Positions 19,969 through 30,012 of a DNA stretch of 54,768 nt are shown one piece after another. A program made the position numbers and the translations under genes. The notes under the pieces were generated by a model that searched no databases, was not told where the DNA came from, and was given only the letters and a program-made list of their open reading frames with translations. Every line of letters begins with the position of its first letter. Position 1 is the first letter of the stretch. Source of the DNA: Kitasatospora phosalacinea (GTDB lineage Bacteria; Actinomycetota; Actinomycetes; Streptomycetales; Streptomycetaceae); the NCBI RefSeq assembly GCF_000717185.1, contig NZ_JNYE01000042.1, positions 1 through 54,768 of the forward strand. Direction: 5' to 3'.

Positions 19969-22900
19969 ATGCAGACCAAGCTGGACGCAGCCAAGGCCGA
20001 CCTGCTCAGGAAAGCAGCAGCAGCCGCTGAGAACAGCCAGGTGGGGGGAGCGGCGCCGGGGGAGGGCCTGAGCAACGGTGCTCTGGCCGCTTACCTGCAC
20101 CACTACTACCTCCACACCGCCCCCGAGGACGTGATCAACCGGGACCCGGTGGACGTCTACGGGGCCGCGGCCTCCCACTACCGGCTGGGCCTCAAGCGCC
20201 CGCAGGGCACCGCCGAGGTCCGGGTGCACACCCCGACCGTCGAGGAGAACGGCTGGTCCTGCGGCCACACCGTGGTCGAGGTCGTCACCGACGACATGCC
20301 GTTCCTGGTCGACTCGGTCACCAACGAGCTGACCCGCCTGGACCGCGCCATCCACCTGGTCGTCCACCCCCAGCTCGCCGTGCGCCGCGACATCACCGGC
20401 AAGCTGCTGGAGATCCTCGACACCGACGCGTGCAACCGCGCGCAGGCCGCGGGCACCGACTGGCCCGCCGACGCCGTGGTCGAGTCCTGGATGCACATCG
20501 AGATCGACCGCGAGACCGACCGCGAGGACCTGCGGACCCTGGAGAGCGGCCTGCGCCGGGTGCTGGGCGACGTCCGCGAGGTCGTCGAGGACTGGTCGAA
20601 GATGCGCGACTCCGCGCTCCGACTGGCCGACGAGCTCGCCGAGGAGCCCCCCGCGCACCTGCCCGAGCAGGAGGTCGGCGAGGCCTGGGAGCTGATGCGC
20701 TGGCTCGCCGACGACCACTTCACCTTCCTCGGCTACCGCGAGTACGACCTGGTCGAGCACGAGGGCGAAGAGGTCCTCAAGGCCGTCGCGGGCACCGGCC
20801 TGGGCATCCTGCGCGCCGACCCGCTCAGCCACGACACCGACCACCACCCGGTCTCCGAGGCCTTCGGGCGGCTTTCCGCCCCCGTCCGCGCCAAGGCGCA
20901 CGAGAAGAAGCTGCTGGTCCTCACCAAGGCCAACAGCCGCGCCACCGTGCACCGCACCGCGTACCTCGACTACGTCGGCGTGAAGAAGTTCAACGCGGCC
21001 GGCGAGCCGGTCGGCGAGCGCCGCTTCCTCGGCCTGTTCTCCTCCGCCGCGTACACCGAGTCCGTCACCCGGATCCCGGTGGTGCGCCGCAAGGTGCAGG
21101 AGGTCATGACCGGGGCGGGCTTCTCCGGCGACAGCCACGACGGGCGCGACCTGCTCCAGATCATGGAGACCTTCCCGCGCGACGAGATGTTCCAGACCGC
21201 CGTCGCCGAGCTCCAGTCGATCGCCACCAGCGTCCTCTACCTCCAGGAGCGCCGCCGGCTGCGGCTCTTCCTGCGCCAGGACGAGTACGGCCGCTACTAC
21301 TCGGCGTACGTCTACCTGCCGCGCGACCGCTACACCACCCGGATCCGGCTCGCCCTCACCGACATCCTGAAGACCGAGCTGAGCGGCGACACCATCGACT
21401 ACACGGTGTACGCCACCGAGTCGGTCCTCACCCGCCTGCACTTCGTCGTCCGGGTCGCCCCCGGCACCGAGCTGCCGCAGCTGTCCGACTCCGACATCGA
21501 GCGGATCGAGAACCGGCTCGCCGAGGCCGCCCGGTTCTGGATGGACGGCTTCAACGACCAGCTGCAGAGCGAGTTCGGCGAGGAGCGCGCCGCCGAGCTG
21601 TCGCACAAGTACGCCACCGCCTTCCCCGACGGCTACCGCGCCGACTTCCCGCCGCGCACCGCCGTCGCCGACCTCAAGCAGATCGAGTCGCTCAGCGGCG
21701 AGGGCGACTTCCGGCTCAACCTGTACCAGCCGGTCGGCGCGGGCGACGACGAGCGCCGCTTCAAGATCTACCGGGTCGGCGGCCCGATCTCGCTCACCGA
21801 GGTCCTCCCCGTCCTGCAGCGCCTGGGCGTCGAGGTCCTCGACGAGCATCCGTACGCGCTGCGCCGCACCGACGGCACCACCGCCTGGGTGGTCGACTTC
21901 GGCCTCAAGCTCCGCGAGGGCACCGACCTCAACGACGAGGACCGCGAGCGCTTCCAGGACACCTTCTCCGCCTCCTGGCGCGGCGAGGCCGAGAACGACG
22001 GCTTCAACGAACTCGTCCTCACCGCCAAGCTGACCTGGCGGCAGGCCGTCGTGCTGCGCGCGTACGCCAAGTACCTGCGGCAGGCGGGCTCCACGTTCTC
22101 CCAGGACTACATGGAGGACGCGCTCCGCAACAACACCCACACCACCCGGCTGCTGGTCAACCTGTTCGAGGCCCGGCTCTCGCCCAGCCACCGCTCCGGC
22201 AGCGAGGAGCTCACCGAGGGCATCCTGGAGGAGCTGGAGGGCGCCCTCGACGAGGTCGCCTCGCTGGACGAGGACCGCATCCTGCGCTCCTTCCTGCACC
22301 TGATCAAGGCCACCCTGCGGACCAACTTCTTCCAGCACGACGGCGAGGGCCGCTGGCACTCGTACGTGTCGATGAAGTTCGACCCCAAGGCCATCCCCGA
22401 CCTGCCCGCGCCGCGCCCCGCCTTCGAGATCTGGGTGTACTCGCCCAGCGTCGAGGGCGTCCACCTGCGCTTCGGCAAGGTCGCCCGCGGCGGCCTGCGC
22501 TGGTCCGACCGGCGCGAGGACTTCCGCACCGAGATCCTCGGCCTGGTCAAGGCCCAGATGGTCAAGAACACCGTCATCGTGCCGGTCGGCGCCAAGGGCG
22601 GCTTCGTCGCCAAGCAGCTGCCCGACCCGTCGGTGGACCGCGACGCCTGGCTCGCCGAGGGCATCGCCTCGTACAAGACCTTCATCTCCGCGCTGCTCGA
22701 CATCACCGACAACCTGGTCGCGGGCGAGGTCGTGCACCCGGTCGACGTGGTGCGCCACGACGAGGACGACACCTACCTGGTGGTCGCCGCCGACAAGGGC
22801 ACCGCGACCTTCTCCGACATCGCCAACGGCGTCGCCCAGGAGTACGGCTTCTGGCTCGGCGACGCGTTCGCCTCCGGCGGCTCGGCGGGCTACGACCACA

Positions 22901-24906
22901 AGGGCATGGGCATCACCGCCCGCGGCGCCTGGGAGTCGGTCAAGCGCAACTTCCGCGAACTCGGCGTCGACACCCAGTCCGAGGACTTCACCGTCATCGG
23001 CATCGGCGACATGTCCGGCGACGTGTTCGGCAACGGCATGCTGCTGTCCGAGCACATCCGGCTGGTCGCCGCGTTCGACCACCGGCACATCTTCCTCGAC
23101 CCGAACCCGGACGCGGCGGCCTCCTTCGCCGAGCGCCGCCGGCTGTTCGACCTGCCGCGCAGCTCCTGGGACGACTACGACAGGTCGCTGATCTCGGCCG
23201 GCGGCGGCGTCTACCCGCGCTCCGCCAAGGCCATCCAGCTCTCCGCGCAGGTCCGCGAGCGGCTCGGCACCGACGCCGCCAAGCTCACCCCCGCCGAGCT
23301 GATGAAGGCGATCCTGCAGGCCCCCGTCGACCTGTTCTGGAACGGCGGCATCGGCACCTACGTCAAGTCCTCCGCCGAGACCAACGCCGAGGTCGGCGAC
23401 AAGGCCAACGACGCGATCCGGGTCAACGGCGGCGACGTCCGCGCCCGGGTCATCGGCGAGGGCGGCAACCTCGGCTGCACCCAGCTCGGCCGGATCGAGT
23501 TCGCCGCCAGCGGCGGCCCCCGGGGCGCCGGCGGCTGGATCGACACCGACGCCATCGACAACTCGGCCGGCGTCGACACCTCCGACCACGAGGTGAACAT
23601 CAAGATCCTGCTCAACCAGGTCGTCGCCGACGGCGACCTGACGGTCAAGCAGCGCAACGCCCTGCTCGCCGAGATGACCGACGAGGTCGGCCACCTCGTG
23701 CTGCGCAACAACTACGCGCAGAACGTCGTGCTCGCCAACGCCGTCGCCCAGGCCGCCAGCATGGTCAACGTGCACTCCCGCATGATCAACCGGCTGGAGT
23801 CCAACGGGCAGCTCGACCGGGCCCTGGAGTACCTGCCCACCGAGAAGCAGATCCGCGACCGCCAGCAGGCCGGCCGCGGCCTGTCCCAGCCCGAGCTGTC
23901 GGTGCTGCTCGCCTACACCAAGATCACCCTGGCCGACGAGCTGCTCGCCACCGACCTGCCCGACGACCCGTACTTCCGGGACGTGCTGCACGCGTACTTC
24001 CCCAGCGCGCTGCGGGCCCGCTTCGCCGAGCAGATCGACCACCACCCGCTGCGCCGCGAGATCATCACCACCCTGATCGTCAACGACACGATCAACCGCG
24101 GCGGCTGCACCTTCGCGTTCCGGCTCCGCGAGGAGACCGGCGCGACCATGGAGGAGATCGCCCGCACCCACGCCGCGGCCCGCGCCGTCTTCGGCCTGGA
24201 GCAGATCTGGGACCAGGTCGAGCGCCTCGACAACAAGGTCGCCGCCCGCGTCCAGACCAAGATGCGGCTGCACGCCCGCCGCCTGGTCGAGCGCGCCACC
24301 CGGTGGATGCTCAACAACCGGCAGCCGCTCGACATCGCCGGCACCATCGCGTTCTTCCACGACCGGGTCAACCAGGTCTGGGACGCGCTGCCCAAGCCGC
24401 TGGTCGGCGAGGACCTCGCCTGGTTCCAGTCCGTCCACCGGGAGCTGTCCGCGGCCGGCGTCCCCGACGAGCTCGCCACCCGGATCGCCGGGCTGTCCTC
24501 CGCGTTCCCGACCCTCGACATCGTCGGCGTCGCGGACCGCTCGGACACCGAGGTGATGGAGGTCGCCGAGCTGTACTACGACCTCGGCGACCGGCTCCAG
24601 ATCAGCCACCTGCTCGACCGCGTCATCGACCTGCCGCGCACCGACCGGTGGTCCTCGATGGCCCGCGCCGCGATCCGCGAGGACCTGTTCGCCGCGCACG
24701 CCGCCCTCACCGCGGACGTCCTCGCCGCCGGGCCCGCCGGGTCCAGCCCCGAGGAGCGCTACACGGCGTGGTCCGAGCTCAACGGCACCCTGCTCAGCCG
24801 GGCCCGCACCACGCTCGACGACATAAGGGGTTCGGACCACTACGAGCTGTCCAGCCTCTCCGTCGCCATGCGGGTGATCCGCACGCTGCTGCGCAACGGC
24901 CGCTGA
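19969..24906 (+). CDS. gdh: NAD-specific glutamate dehydrogenase, large (~180 kDa) type
   Basis: 1645 residues from ATG 19969 with GACAGGAGCC upstream. Large N-terminal ACT-like and helical regions (to about residue 750) precede the dehydrogenase core, which shows RGGLRWSDRREDFRTEILGL from about residue 840, the substrate Lys in VGAKGGFVAKQ, GDMSGDVFGNGMLLS, and IGEGGNLGCTQLGRIEF. The C-terminal third carries the family domain (LSQPELSVLLAYTKI, ALPKPLVGEDLAWFQSVHREL). The length matches the 1600-1650-residue family first described in Streptomyces clavuligerus. It deaminates glutamate to 2-oxoglutarate, linking amino-acid catabolism to the TCA cycle. The N-terminal region may take allosteric amino-acid effectors, as in relatives. 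Confidence 0.96.
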   Translation: MQTKLDAAKADLLRKAAAAAENSQVGGAAPGEGLSNGALAAYLHHYYLHTAPEDVINRDPVDVYGAAASHYRLGLKRPQGTAEVRVHTPTVEENGWSCGHTVVEVVTDDMPFLVDSVTNELTRLDRAIHLVVHPQLAVRRDITGKLLEILDTDACNRAQAAGTDWPADAVVESWMHIEIDRETDREDLRTLESGLRRVLGDVREVVEDWSKMRDSALRLADELAEEPPAHLPEQEVGEAWELMRWLADDHFTFLGYREYDLVEHEGEEVLKAVAGTGLGILRADPLSHDTDHHPVSEAFGRLSAPVRAKAHEKKLLVLTKANSRATVHRTAYLDYVGVKKFNAAGEPVGERRFLGLFSSAAYTESVTRIPVVRRKVQEVMTGAGFSGDSHDGRDLLQIMETFPRDEMFQTAVAELQSIATSVLYLQERRRLRLFLRQDEYGRYYSAYVYLPRDRYTTRIRLALTDILKTELSGDTIDYTVYATESVLTRLHFVVRVAPGTELPQLSDSDIERIENRLAEAARFWMDGFNDQLQSEFGEERAAELSHKYATAFPDGYRADFPPRTAVADLKQIESLSGEGDFRLNLYQPVGAGDDERRFKIYRVGGPISLTEVLPVLQRLGVEVLDEHPYALRRTDGTTAWVVDFGLKLREGTDLNDEDRERFQDTFSASWRGEAENDGFNELVLTAKLTWRQAVVLRAYAKYLRQAGSTFSQDYMEDALRNNTHTTRLLVNLFEARLSPSHRSGSEELTEGILEELEGALDEVASLDEDRILRSFLHLIKATLRTNFFQHDGEGRWHSYVSMKFDPKAIPDLPAPRPAFEIWVYSPSVEGVHLRFGKVARGGLRWSDRREDFRTEILGLVKAQMVKNTVIVPVGAKGGFVAKQLPDPSVDRDAWLAEGIASYKTFISALLDITDNLVAGEVVHPVDVVRHDEDDTYLVVAADKGTATFSDIANGVAQEYGFWLGDAFASGGSAGYDHKGMGITARGAWESVKRNFRELGVDTQSEDFTVIGIGDMSGDVFGNGMLLSEHIRLVAAFDHRHIFLDPNPDAAASFAERRRLFDLPRSSWDDYDRSLISAGGGVYPRSAKAIQLSAQVRERLGTDAAKLTPAELMKAILQAPVDLFWNGGIGTYVKSSAETNAEVGDKANDAIRVNGGDVRARVIGEGGNLGCTQLGRIEFAASGGPRGAGGWIDTDAIDNSAGVDTSDHEVNIKILLNQVVADGDLTVKQRNALLAEMTDEVGHLVLRNNYAQNVVLANAVAQAASMVNVHSRMINRLESNGQLDRALEYLPTEKQIRDRQQAGRGLSQPELSVLLAYTKITLADELLATDLPDDPYFRDVLHAYFPSALRARFAEQIDHHPLRREIITTLIVNDTINRGGCTFAFRLREETGATMEEIARTHAAARAVFGLEQIWDQVERLDNKVAARVQTKMRLHARRLVERATRWMLNNRQPLDIAGTIAFFHDRVNQVWDALPKPLVGEDLAWFQSVHRELSAAGVPDELATRIAGLSSAFPTLDIVGVADRSDTEVMEVAELYYDLGDRLQISHLLDRVIDLPRTDRWSSMARAAIREDLFAAHAALTADVLAAGPAGSSPEERYTAWSELNGTLLSRARTTLDDIRGSDHYELSSLSVAMRVIRTLLRNGR

Positions 24907-24923
24907 GACGGGGGCAGTTCGGG

Positions 24924-24969
24924 AACGGCCGGGGCCGGGGGCGGCAAGTCGCCCCCGGCCCCGGCCGTT
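24924..24969. terminator. Strong bidirectional hairpin after glutamate dehydrogenase
   Basis: Perfect 20-base arms AACGGCCGGGGCCGGGGGCG (24924-24943) and its complement (24950-24969) with loop GCAAGT. It lies between the convergent gdh and FHA-FtsK genes. Confidence 0.85.
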
Positions 24970-24984
24970 GCGGGCCCGCCGTTC

Positions 24985-27708
24985 TCAGCTCTCCGTGGCG
25001 CGGCGTAGGGCCGAGGCGAGCAGGGCCAGGTCGGTGGGGCCGTTGCCCAGCTCGCGGACCGGGCGGGGCGAGGGCGCGGCGCCGTGGTCCTCCAGGCGCT
25101 GGGCGACGACGGTCGGGCGGAGCGTCGCGGTGCGGGGGATGCGGCCGCTGACCCGGGCGCCCTGGAAGGCGGTGACGGCGCCGTCCGCGCGGCGCAGGTA
25201 GCCGCGGCCGGGGGTGGTGCCGGGGAGGGCGGCGGCGTCGGGGAGGTGGACGAGCAGGTCGGAGTCGCCGGGCTGCTCGGTGCGCAGGGCGATCCGCAGC
25301 TGCGCGGCCTCGTCCACCTCGGTGCCCGCGGTGCTCTCGGGCGAGCCGGTCGCGGCGACCACGTGCACCCCGAGCCGGGCGCCGTGCACCGCGACGGAGG
25401 CCAGCGCCCGGGCGAGCGGGCGGCCGCCCGGGGAGGCCGGGCCGAGCAGCGCGTCGTAGTCGTCGACCAGCACCACCAGCCGGGGCGGGGCGGCGTCGGC
25501 CGGGGGCGCGTCGGGGGCGCGGCGGGGCTCGATCACCCGGGCCTGGGCGGGGGCGTCCGCGGCGGCGGGGCCGCCGACCAGGGCGGGGGTCTTGTCGAGG
25601 GCGAGGGCCCGCCGGGTGTGCCACTCGGTGAAGGTCAGGCCGTCGAACAGGGCCTCGCGGTGGGCGAGTTCGTCGCTCAGGCGCTCGGCGGCGAGCAGCG
25701 CGCCGCGCGGGTCCTCGGCGGCGTTGACGTGGCCGGTGACGTGCGGGAGGTCGGTGCAGCCGGACAGGCCGCCGTCCTCCGCGCGGTCCCCGTCGACCAT
25801 CAGCAGGGCGAGGCGGTCGGGGCGCTCGGCCACGGCGAGCGAGGCGGCGAGGCTGCGCAGCAGCTCGGACTTGCCGGAGCCGGGGCCGCCGCCGATCAGC
25901 AGGTGGTCGCCGTCCTCGGCGAGGTCGACGGTGCAGTCCTCCTCGCCGTCGGCGGCGCGGGCGGTGCCGAGCAGGGCGGTCGCGCCGCCCGCCCCGGCGG
26001 GCAGGGACTGCCAGCCCTCGGCGAGCCGGGCGGGGGAGAGCGACTCGGCGCGCAGCAGGTCGAGCAGGCGCAGGGCGTCGGGGAGCGGGCCGCGCGGCGG
26101 CGCCTGGGCGTCGGACTCGGCGAGCGGGGCGAGGGTGCGGGCGAGGCGCTCGGCCCAGGCGGGGGAGACCGCGTCCAGGGCGACGTCGGTGAGGCGCTCG
26201 CGGGTGCCGTTGGCGGGGCGGTCGAGGGTGAGGCGGGTGGAGACCTCGCCGGTGACCGTGCCGACCGCGCCGAGGCCGGTGGGGAGCTCCTCGGGGGCCT
26301 CGGCGAGGCAGAGGGCGAAGACCCCGGCCGCGGGGCCCTGGCGCAGCAGCAGGCCGAGGGCGTGCCGCCCGGCGTCGGTGCCCGGGTCGCCGTCGACCAG
26401 GACGACGGTGGCGGGCGGCCCGGCGGTGGCGGCGGCCAGCTCGGTGAGCCGGGCCTCGGCCTGCTCGGGGCCGAGGCCGTACAGCAGGCGGCAGGCCTGG
26501 CCGTGGGCGGGGCGCAGGTGCGGGAGCCACTGGGCCCAGGCCCAGTCCCCGGCGGGCCGGTCGGCGCTGACCACGACCAGGGCGAGGCCGCTGGGCGGGT
26601 GCAGGGCGGCGAGCTGGGCGAGGGCGGCGCGGGCCAGGCCGGTGAGGCGGTGCCGGGGCCCGGCCAGGCCGAGGCTGCCCGCGGTCTGCAGGTCGACGGT
26701 GACCGGGACGGCGGGCAGCGGGCTGCCGGGGGCGGCGCCGGGGCCGCCGGGCAGGTCGGCGGTGCCGAGCCGGAGGGTGAGCGCGTCGGGGTGGTCGGGG
26801 CCGCGCTCCCACAGCCGGGGGCCGGTGCCGAGCGCGGTGAGCAGCAGGGCGGCCGGGTCGGGCCAGCGCTCGCGCTGGTTGGCGGCCTGGCGCAGGCGGG
26901 CGGCGTCGTGCCGGCGGCCGGGGTCGGCGGCGGCCGGTTCGGCCCTGCCGCGGCGCAGCCAGCGGCTGCCGCGCCCGGCGGCGGGGGCCGGTTCGGCCTC
27001 GGGCGGGCCGGGGGGCGCGGCGGGGCGGCCGGGGGAGGTGCGGGCGCCGGTGCGCGGGGCGAGCCGGATCCGGCCCTCGCCGTCGGGGGTGGTGGGGCGG
27101 GCCGCTATGCCCTCGGCGCGGGCGAGCTGGAGGGTCGACTCGCCGATCCGCAGCAGGGTGCCGGGGGCGATGTCGGCGCCGTCCTCGGGCAGCCAGTCCT
27201 CGTCGAGGCGGGTGCCGTTGGTGGAGCCGAGGTCGCGGACGGTGGCGCGGCCGTCGGCGGCCAGGCGCAGGGAGAGGTGCAGGCGGGAGACGTCGGGGTC
27301 GTCGAGCGGCACGTCGGCCTCGGTGGAGCGGCCGATCCGGATCAGCTCGCCGTGCAGGCGGTGGACGCCGCCCGCGTCGGGGCCGCCGACCACGCGCAGT
27401 TCGGCGGTGGCGGGCTCGTCGGCGCCCCCGCTGCCCGGGTCGGGCTCGCCGAGGGCGAGGACCGCGCCGTCCACCAGCGGGGGGTGGCCGAGCGGGGTCT
27501 GCTCGTCCAGCCGCCGTTCCCCGTCGTAGAGGTGGACGTGCGTGGCGGAGCGGGCGCCGCGGACGCCGACCGCGCCGGCCAGGGCGGTGGCGACGGCGCC
27601 GAGCACGGTGCCGGCCGGCGCGGTGACCAGTACGTCGGTGGCGCTGCCGATGCTGCCGGGGGCGGCCGGGCCGCTGCGCGGTCGAAGGACGGTGAGCCGG
27701 ATCTGCAT
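24985..27708 (-). CDS. FHA domain plus FtsK/EssC-type ATPase, no membrane anchor visible
   Basis: 907 residues. N-terminus to about residue 90: a ubiquitin/FHA-like beta-rich domain (MQIRLTVLRP, THVHLYDGERRLDEQTPLG). Residues ~105-190: a canonical FHA domain with IRIGRSTEADVPLDD, SRLHLSL and DLGSTNGTRLDE, the phosphothreonine-binding Arg, Ser-His and Asn residues. A Pro/Arg-rich linker (~200-280) follows, then an EccC/EssC-like region (LALVVVSADRPAGDWAWAQWLPHL). The ATPase has Walker A GGGPGSGKSELL (Lys613) and Walker B LVVLVDDYDALL (~750). The usual DYKGG of EccC ATPases is replaced by VDGDRAEDGG. Only one ATPase module and no transmembrane helix are seen, unlike EssC. It is divergent from two Ser/Thr kinase genes, which makes its FHA domain a likely reader of their phosphorylation. 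Confidence 0.85.
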   Translation of the reverse strand: MQIRLTVLRPRSGPAAPGSIGSATDVLVTAPAGTVLGAVATALAGAVGVRGARSATHVHLYDGERRLDEQTPLGHPPLVDGAVLALGEPDPGSGGADEPATAELRVVGGPDAGGVHRLHGELIRIGRSTEADVPLDDPDVSRLHLSLRLAADGRATVRDLGSTNGTRLDEDWLPEDGADIAPGTLLRIGESTLQLARAEGIAARPTTPDGEGRIRLAPRTGARTSPGRPAAPPGPPEAEPAPAAGRGSRWLRRGRAEPAAADPGRRHDAARLRQAANQRERWPDPAALLLTALGTGPRLWERGPDHPDALTLRLGTADLPGGPGAAPGSPLPAVPVTVDLQTAGSLGLAGPRHRLTGLARAALAQLAALHPPSGLALVVVSADRPAGDWAWAQWLPHLRPAHGQACRLLYGLGPEQAEARLTELAAATAGPPATVVLVDGDPGTDAGRHALGLLLRQGPAAGVFALCLAEAPEELPTGLGAVGTVTGEVSTRLTLDRPANGTRERLTDVALDAVSPAWAERLARTLAPLAESDAQAPPRGPLPDALRLLDLLRAESLSPARLAEGWQSLPAGAGGATALLGTARAADGEEDCTVDLAEDGDHLLIGGGPGSGKSELLRSLAASLAVAERPDRLALLMVDGDRAEDGGLSGCTDLPHVTGHVNAAEDPRGALLAAERLSDELAHREALFDGLTFTEWHTRRALALDKTPALVGGPAAADAPAQARVIEPRRAPDAPPADAAPPRLVVLVDDYDALLGPASPGGRPLARALASVAVHGARLGVHVVAATGSPESTAGTEVDEAAQLRIALRTEQPGDSDLLVHLPDAAALPGTTPGRGYLRRADGAVTAFQGARVSGRIPRTATLRPTVVAQRLEDHGAAPSPRPVRELGNGPTDLALLASALRRATES

Positions 27709-28048
27709 CTCGCCCGGGGTCCCTTCTGCACACGTGTGGTGCCTGCCATCCTGCCACTCGGGACGGACAGTCCGCGCACGGTACCGGATTTGACGATCTT
27801 GCGATCATCGCCATGGTGGATCCGACGACACGTCAGGTCAAGGACACCCGCTCGCCCCGCCGCCCGACCGCGCGCGGCCCGGCCGGGGAACACCTCGGAA
27901 ACCCGCGCGGGCACCGTTAGAGTTGCCGAAAATACGGAGCCCGCCCGGCCGGGAGGGCTCCTCAGGCCCCGGCGCCGTTCACGGGAACGGGGGAGTGCCG
28001 GAACGCGGCCCCGGCAGCGGGCGCCGGGTGACCGAACGGAGTGCACAG
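27709..28048. other. Divergent intergenic region FHA-FtsK / kinase 1
   Basis: 340 bases without a supported gene. It contains the palindrome CACACGTGTG (27729-27738) close to the FHA-FtsK start. A -10 box TAGAGT (27918-27923) reads towards the kinase, without a convincing -35; it would give the kinase mRNA a leader of about 120 bases. Nothing else is recognised. Confidence 0.45.
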
Positions 28049-29920
28049 GTGCGGCCTGTCGGCAGCAAGTACGTGTTGGAGGAGGGCCTCGGGCGCGGCG
28101 CGACCGGAACGGTCTGGCGCGGCCGGGTGCGCGAGGACGCCGCGGTGCCGGGCCTGGTGCCCGGGCAGGCGGTCGCGGTCAAGGTGCTGCGCGAGGAGCT
28201 CGCCGCCGACCCGGACGTGGTGATGCGCTTCCTGCGCGAGCGCTCCGTCCTGCTCCGGCTGACCCACCCCAACATCGTCCGCACCCGCGACCTGGTGGTC
28301 GAGGGCGAGCTGCTCGCCCTGGTGATGGACCTGGTCGACGGCCCCGACCTGTACCGCTACCTGCGCGAGTCCGGCCCGCTGTCGCCGATCGCGGGCTCCC
28401 TGCTGATGGCCCAGATCGCCGACGCGCTGGCCGCCAGCCACGCCGACGGCGTCGTGCACCGGGACCTCAAGCCCGCCAACGTGCTGCTGGCCACCCTCGC
28501 GGTGGACGGCGACGAGCGGATGCACCCGATGCTCACCGACTTCGGCATCGCCCGGCTCGCCGACTCCCCGGGCATCACCCGCACCCACGAGTTCGTCGGC
28601 ACCCCCGCCTACGTCGCCCCCGAGTCCGCCGAGGGCCGCCCGCAGACCGCCGCGGTGGACGTCTACGGCGCGGGCATCATGCTGTACGAGCTGGTCACCG
28701 GCCGTCCGCCGTTCCAGGGCGACAACCCGCTGGCGGTCCTCCAGGCGCACCTCGCCCAGGAGCCGCAGCGCCCCCGCACCATGCCCGAGCCGCTGTGGAC
28801 GGTGGTCGAGCGCTGCCTGCGCAAGGACCCGGCCCAGCGCCCCACCGCGGTGTCGCTGGCCGAGGCGCTGCGGGTGGTCGCCGCCGGGGTCGGCGTGCAC
28901 TCCGCCCCGGCCGCGGTGGACGCCGCGCTGGCCGTCGGCGAGCTGCTGGTGCCCGACCCGGCGCTGGCCCCCGCCGCGCCCGCGGTCTCCCCGCACGACG
29001 CCACGCTGGCGGGCGTCGGGTACGACCCGGCCGCCGCGACCCAGGTGATGGCGCACCGGCCGCCGGTGCCCGGCGCCGAGGACCGCACCCAGCTGATGAG
29101 CCCGCAGCCCCCGGCCGCGCCGCCGACCGCCCCGGCCGCGGACCGCACCCGGGTGATGCCCTCGGTGCCGCCCGGCCCCTCGCTGCCGCCCGGCCCCGAG
29201 CAGGCCCCCGCCCAGCCGGAGGGCCCGCACCCGTGGCAGACCCAGCTGCGCGCCGCCCGGGACCGCAACGCGCAGACCCGGATCGGCCACTTCGAGCCGG
29301 AGGACCTGGGCGAGCCGCAGGTCGCCCCGCGCCCCTACCAGGCCGGCCAGTACCCGCCGCCGGGCCCCGGCGGCCGCCCGCCGGTCGCCCCGCCGCCGTA
29401 CCAGGGCCAGCCGGGCCACCCCCCGCAGGACGGCCGCTACGCCCCGCAGCAGGGCCCGTACCGGCCCCACCAGCCGCAGCAGCAGCACCCCCGGCCGCCG
29501 CAGGGCCGGCACGGGCAGCAGGAGCGGGGCGGTCGCCCGCCGGTCGCCCCGCCGCCGTACCAGGCCCAGCAGGCCCAGCAGCCGCCGCAGGCCGCCCCGC
29601 CCGGCGGCCACGGCGGGCAGCCGCCGGGCTACGGCGCCCCGCAGCGCCGCCCCGAGCCCGCGCCGCCGCGCCACCAGGAGCCGCCGCGCCGGGAGCCGGA
29701 GCCCGCCCGCGAGGCGCCCCGGGAGCGGGAGCCGCGCCGCCGCAGCCCGAACCGGATGCGGATCCCCGGCCTGGGCTGCCTCAAGGGCTGCCTGCTGGTG
29801 CTGGTGGTGCTGGCGGTGGGCTGCCTGGCGCTGTGGAACTTCACGCCGCTGCCGCACTACTGGGACAACGTGGTCGGCTGGTACCACACGGCGAGCGACT
29901 GGGTCACCAGCCACACCTGA
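28049..29920 (+). CDS. pkaA: Membrane-anchored Ser/Thr protein kinase, PkaA-like
   Basis: 623 residues from GTG 28049, chosen because GGAG lies 8 bases upstream; GTG 28028 is an alternative. The Hanks kinase domain spans residues ~5-275: glycine loop LGRGATGTVWRG, Lys in VAVKVLREEL, VVHRDLKPANVLL, TDFGIARL, activation loop with TRTHEFVGTPAYVAPES. A low-complexity Pro/Gln/Tyr-rich region (~400-550) follows, in which GRPPVAPPPYQ occurs twice. A single transmembrane helix (~575-597) and a short extracytoplasmic tail of about 25 residues come last. No PASTA repeats. The symbol follows the S. coelicolor pkaA-pkaB-prfB order from memory. Probable autophosphorylation of the two activation-loop Thr residues. 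Confidence 0.92.
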   Translation: MRPVGSKYVLEEGLGRGATGTVWRGRVREDAAVPGLVPGQAVAVKVLREELAADPDVVMRFLRERSVLLRLTHPNIVRTRDLVVEGELLALVMDLVDGPDLYRYLRESGPLSPIAGSLLMAQIADALAASHADGVVHRDLKPANVLLATLAVDGDERMHPMLTDFGIARLADSPGITRTHEFVGTPAYVAPESAEGRPQTAAVDVYGAGIMLYELVTGRPPFQGDNPLAVLQAHLAQEPQRPRTMPEPLWTVVERCLRKDPAQRPTAVSLAEALRVVAAGVGVHSAPAAVDAALAVGELLVPDPALAPAAPAVSPHDATLAGVGYDPAAATQVMAHRPPVPGAEDRTQLMSPQPPAAPPTAPAADRTRVMPSVPPGPSLPPGPEQAPAQPEGPHPWQTQLRAARDRNAQTRIGHFEPEDLGEPQVAPRPYQAGQYPPPGPGGRPPVAPPPYQGQPGHPPQDGRYAPQQGPYRPHQPQQQHPRPPQGRHGQQERGGRPPVAPPPYQAQQAQQPPQAAPPGGHGGQPPGYGAPQRRPEPAPPRHQEPPRREPEPAREAPREREPRRRSPNRMRIPGLGCLKGCLLVLVVLAVGCLALWNFTPLPHYWDNVVGWYHTASDWVTSHT

Positions 29921-29931
29921 CGGCCGGACGA

Positions 29932-29948
29932 CCGGACGGCCGGTCCGG
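29932..29948 (+). terminator. Short inverted repeat after kinase 1
   Basis: CCGGAC-GGCCG-GTCCGG, 12 bases after the pkaA-like stop. The stem is only 6 bp, so it is a weak candidate terminator; read-through into the second kinase gene is possible. Confidence 0.35.
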
Positions 29949-29966
29949 GCGGTCCGGGCGGTGGAA

Positions 29967-29995
29967 TTGACGGTTTGTCGACAATCCCGTGAAAT
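29967..29995 (+). promoter_or_regulatory. Promoter of kinase 2 with palindrome in the spacer
   Basis: TTGACG (29967-29972) and TGAAAT (29990-29995) with a 17-base spacer resemble a vegetative promoter. The perfect palindrome TTGTCGACAA (29975-29984) fills the middle of the spacer and could be an operator. Confidence 0.5.
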
Positions 29996-30012
29996 TCCCC
30001 CGGATCGGTACC

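Noticed and set aside
19927..24840. 1637-codon open frame on the minus strand opposite glutamate dehydrogenase
   Set aside because: It is a composition shadow: the opposite frame of a GC-rich gene rarely meets stop codons. The translation is repetitive Gly/Val/Asp/Leu-rich without domain signals, whereas the plus strand encodes a full GDH.
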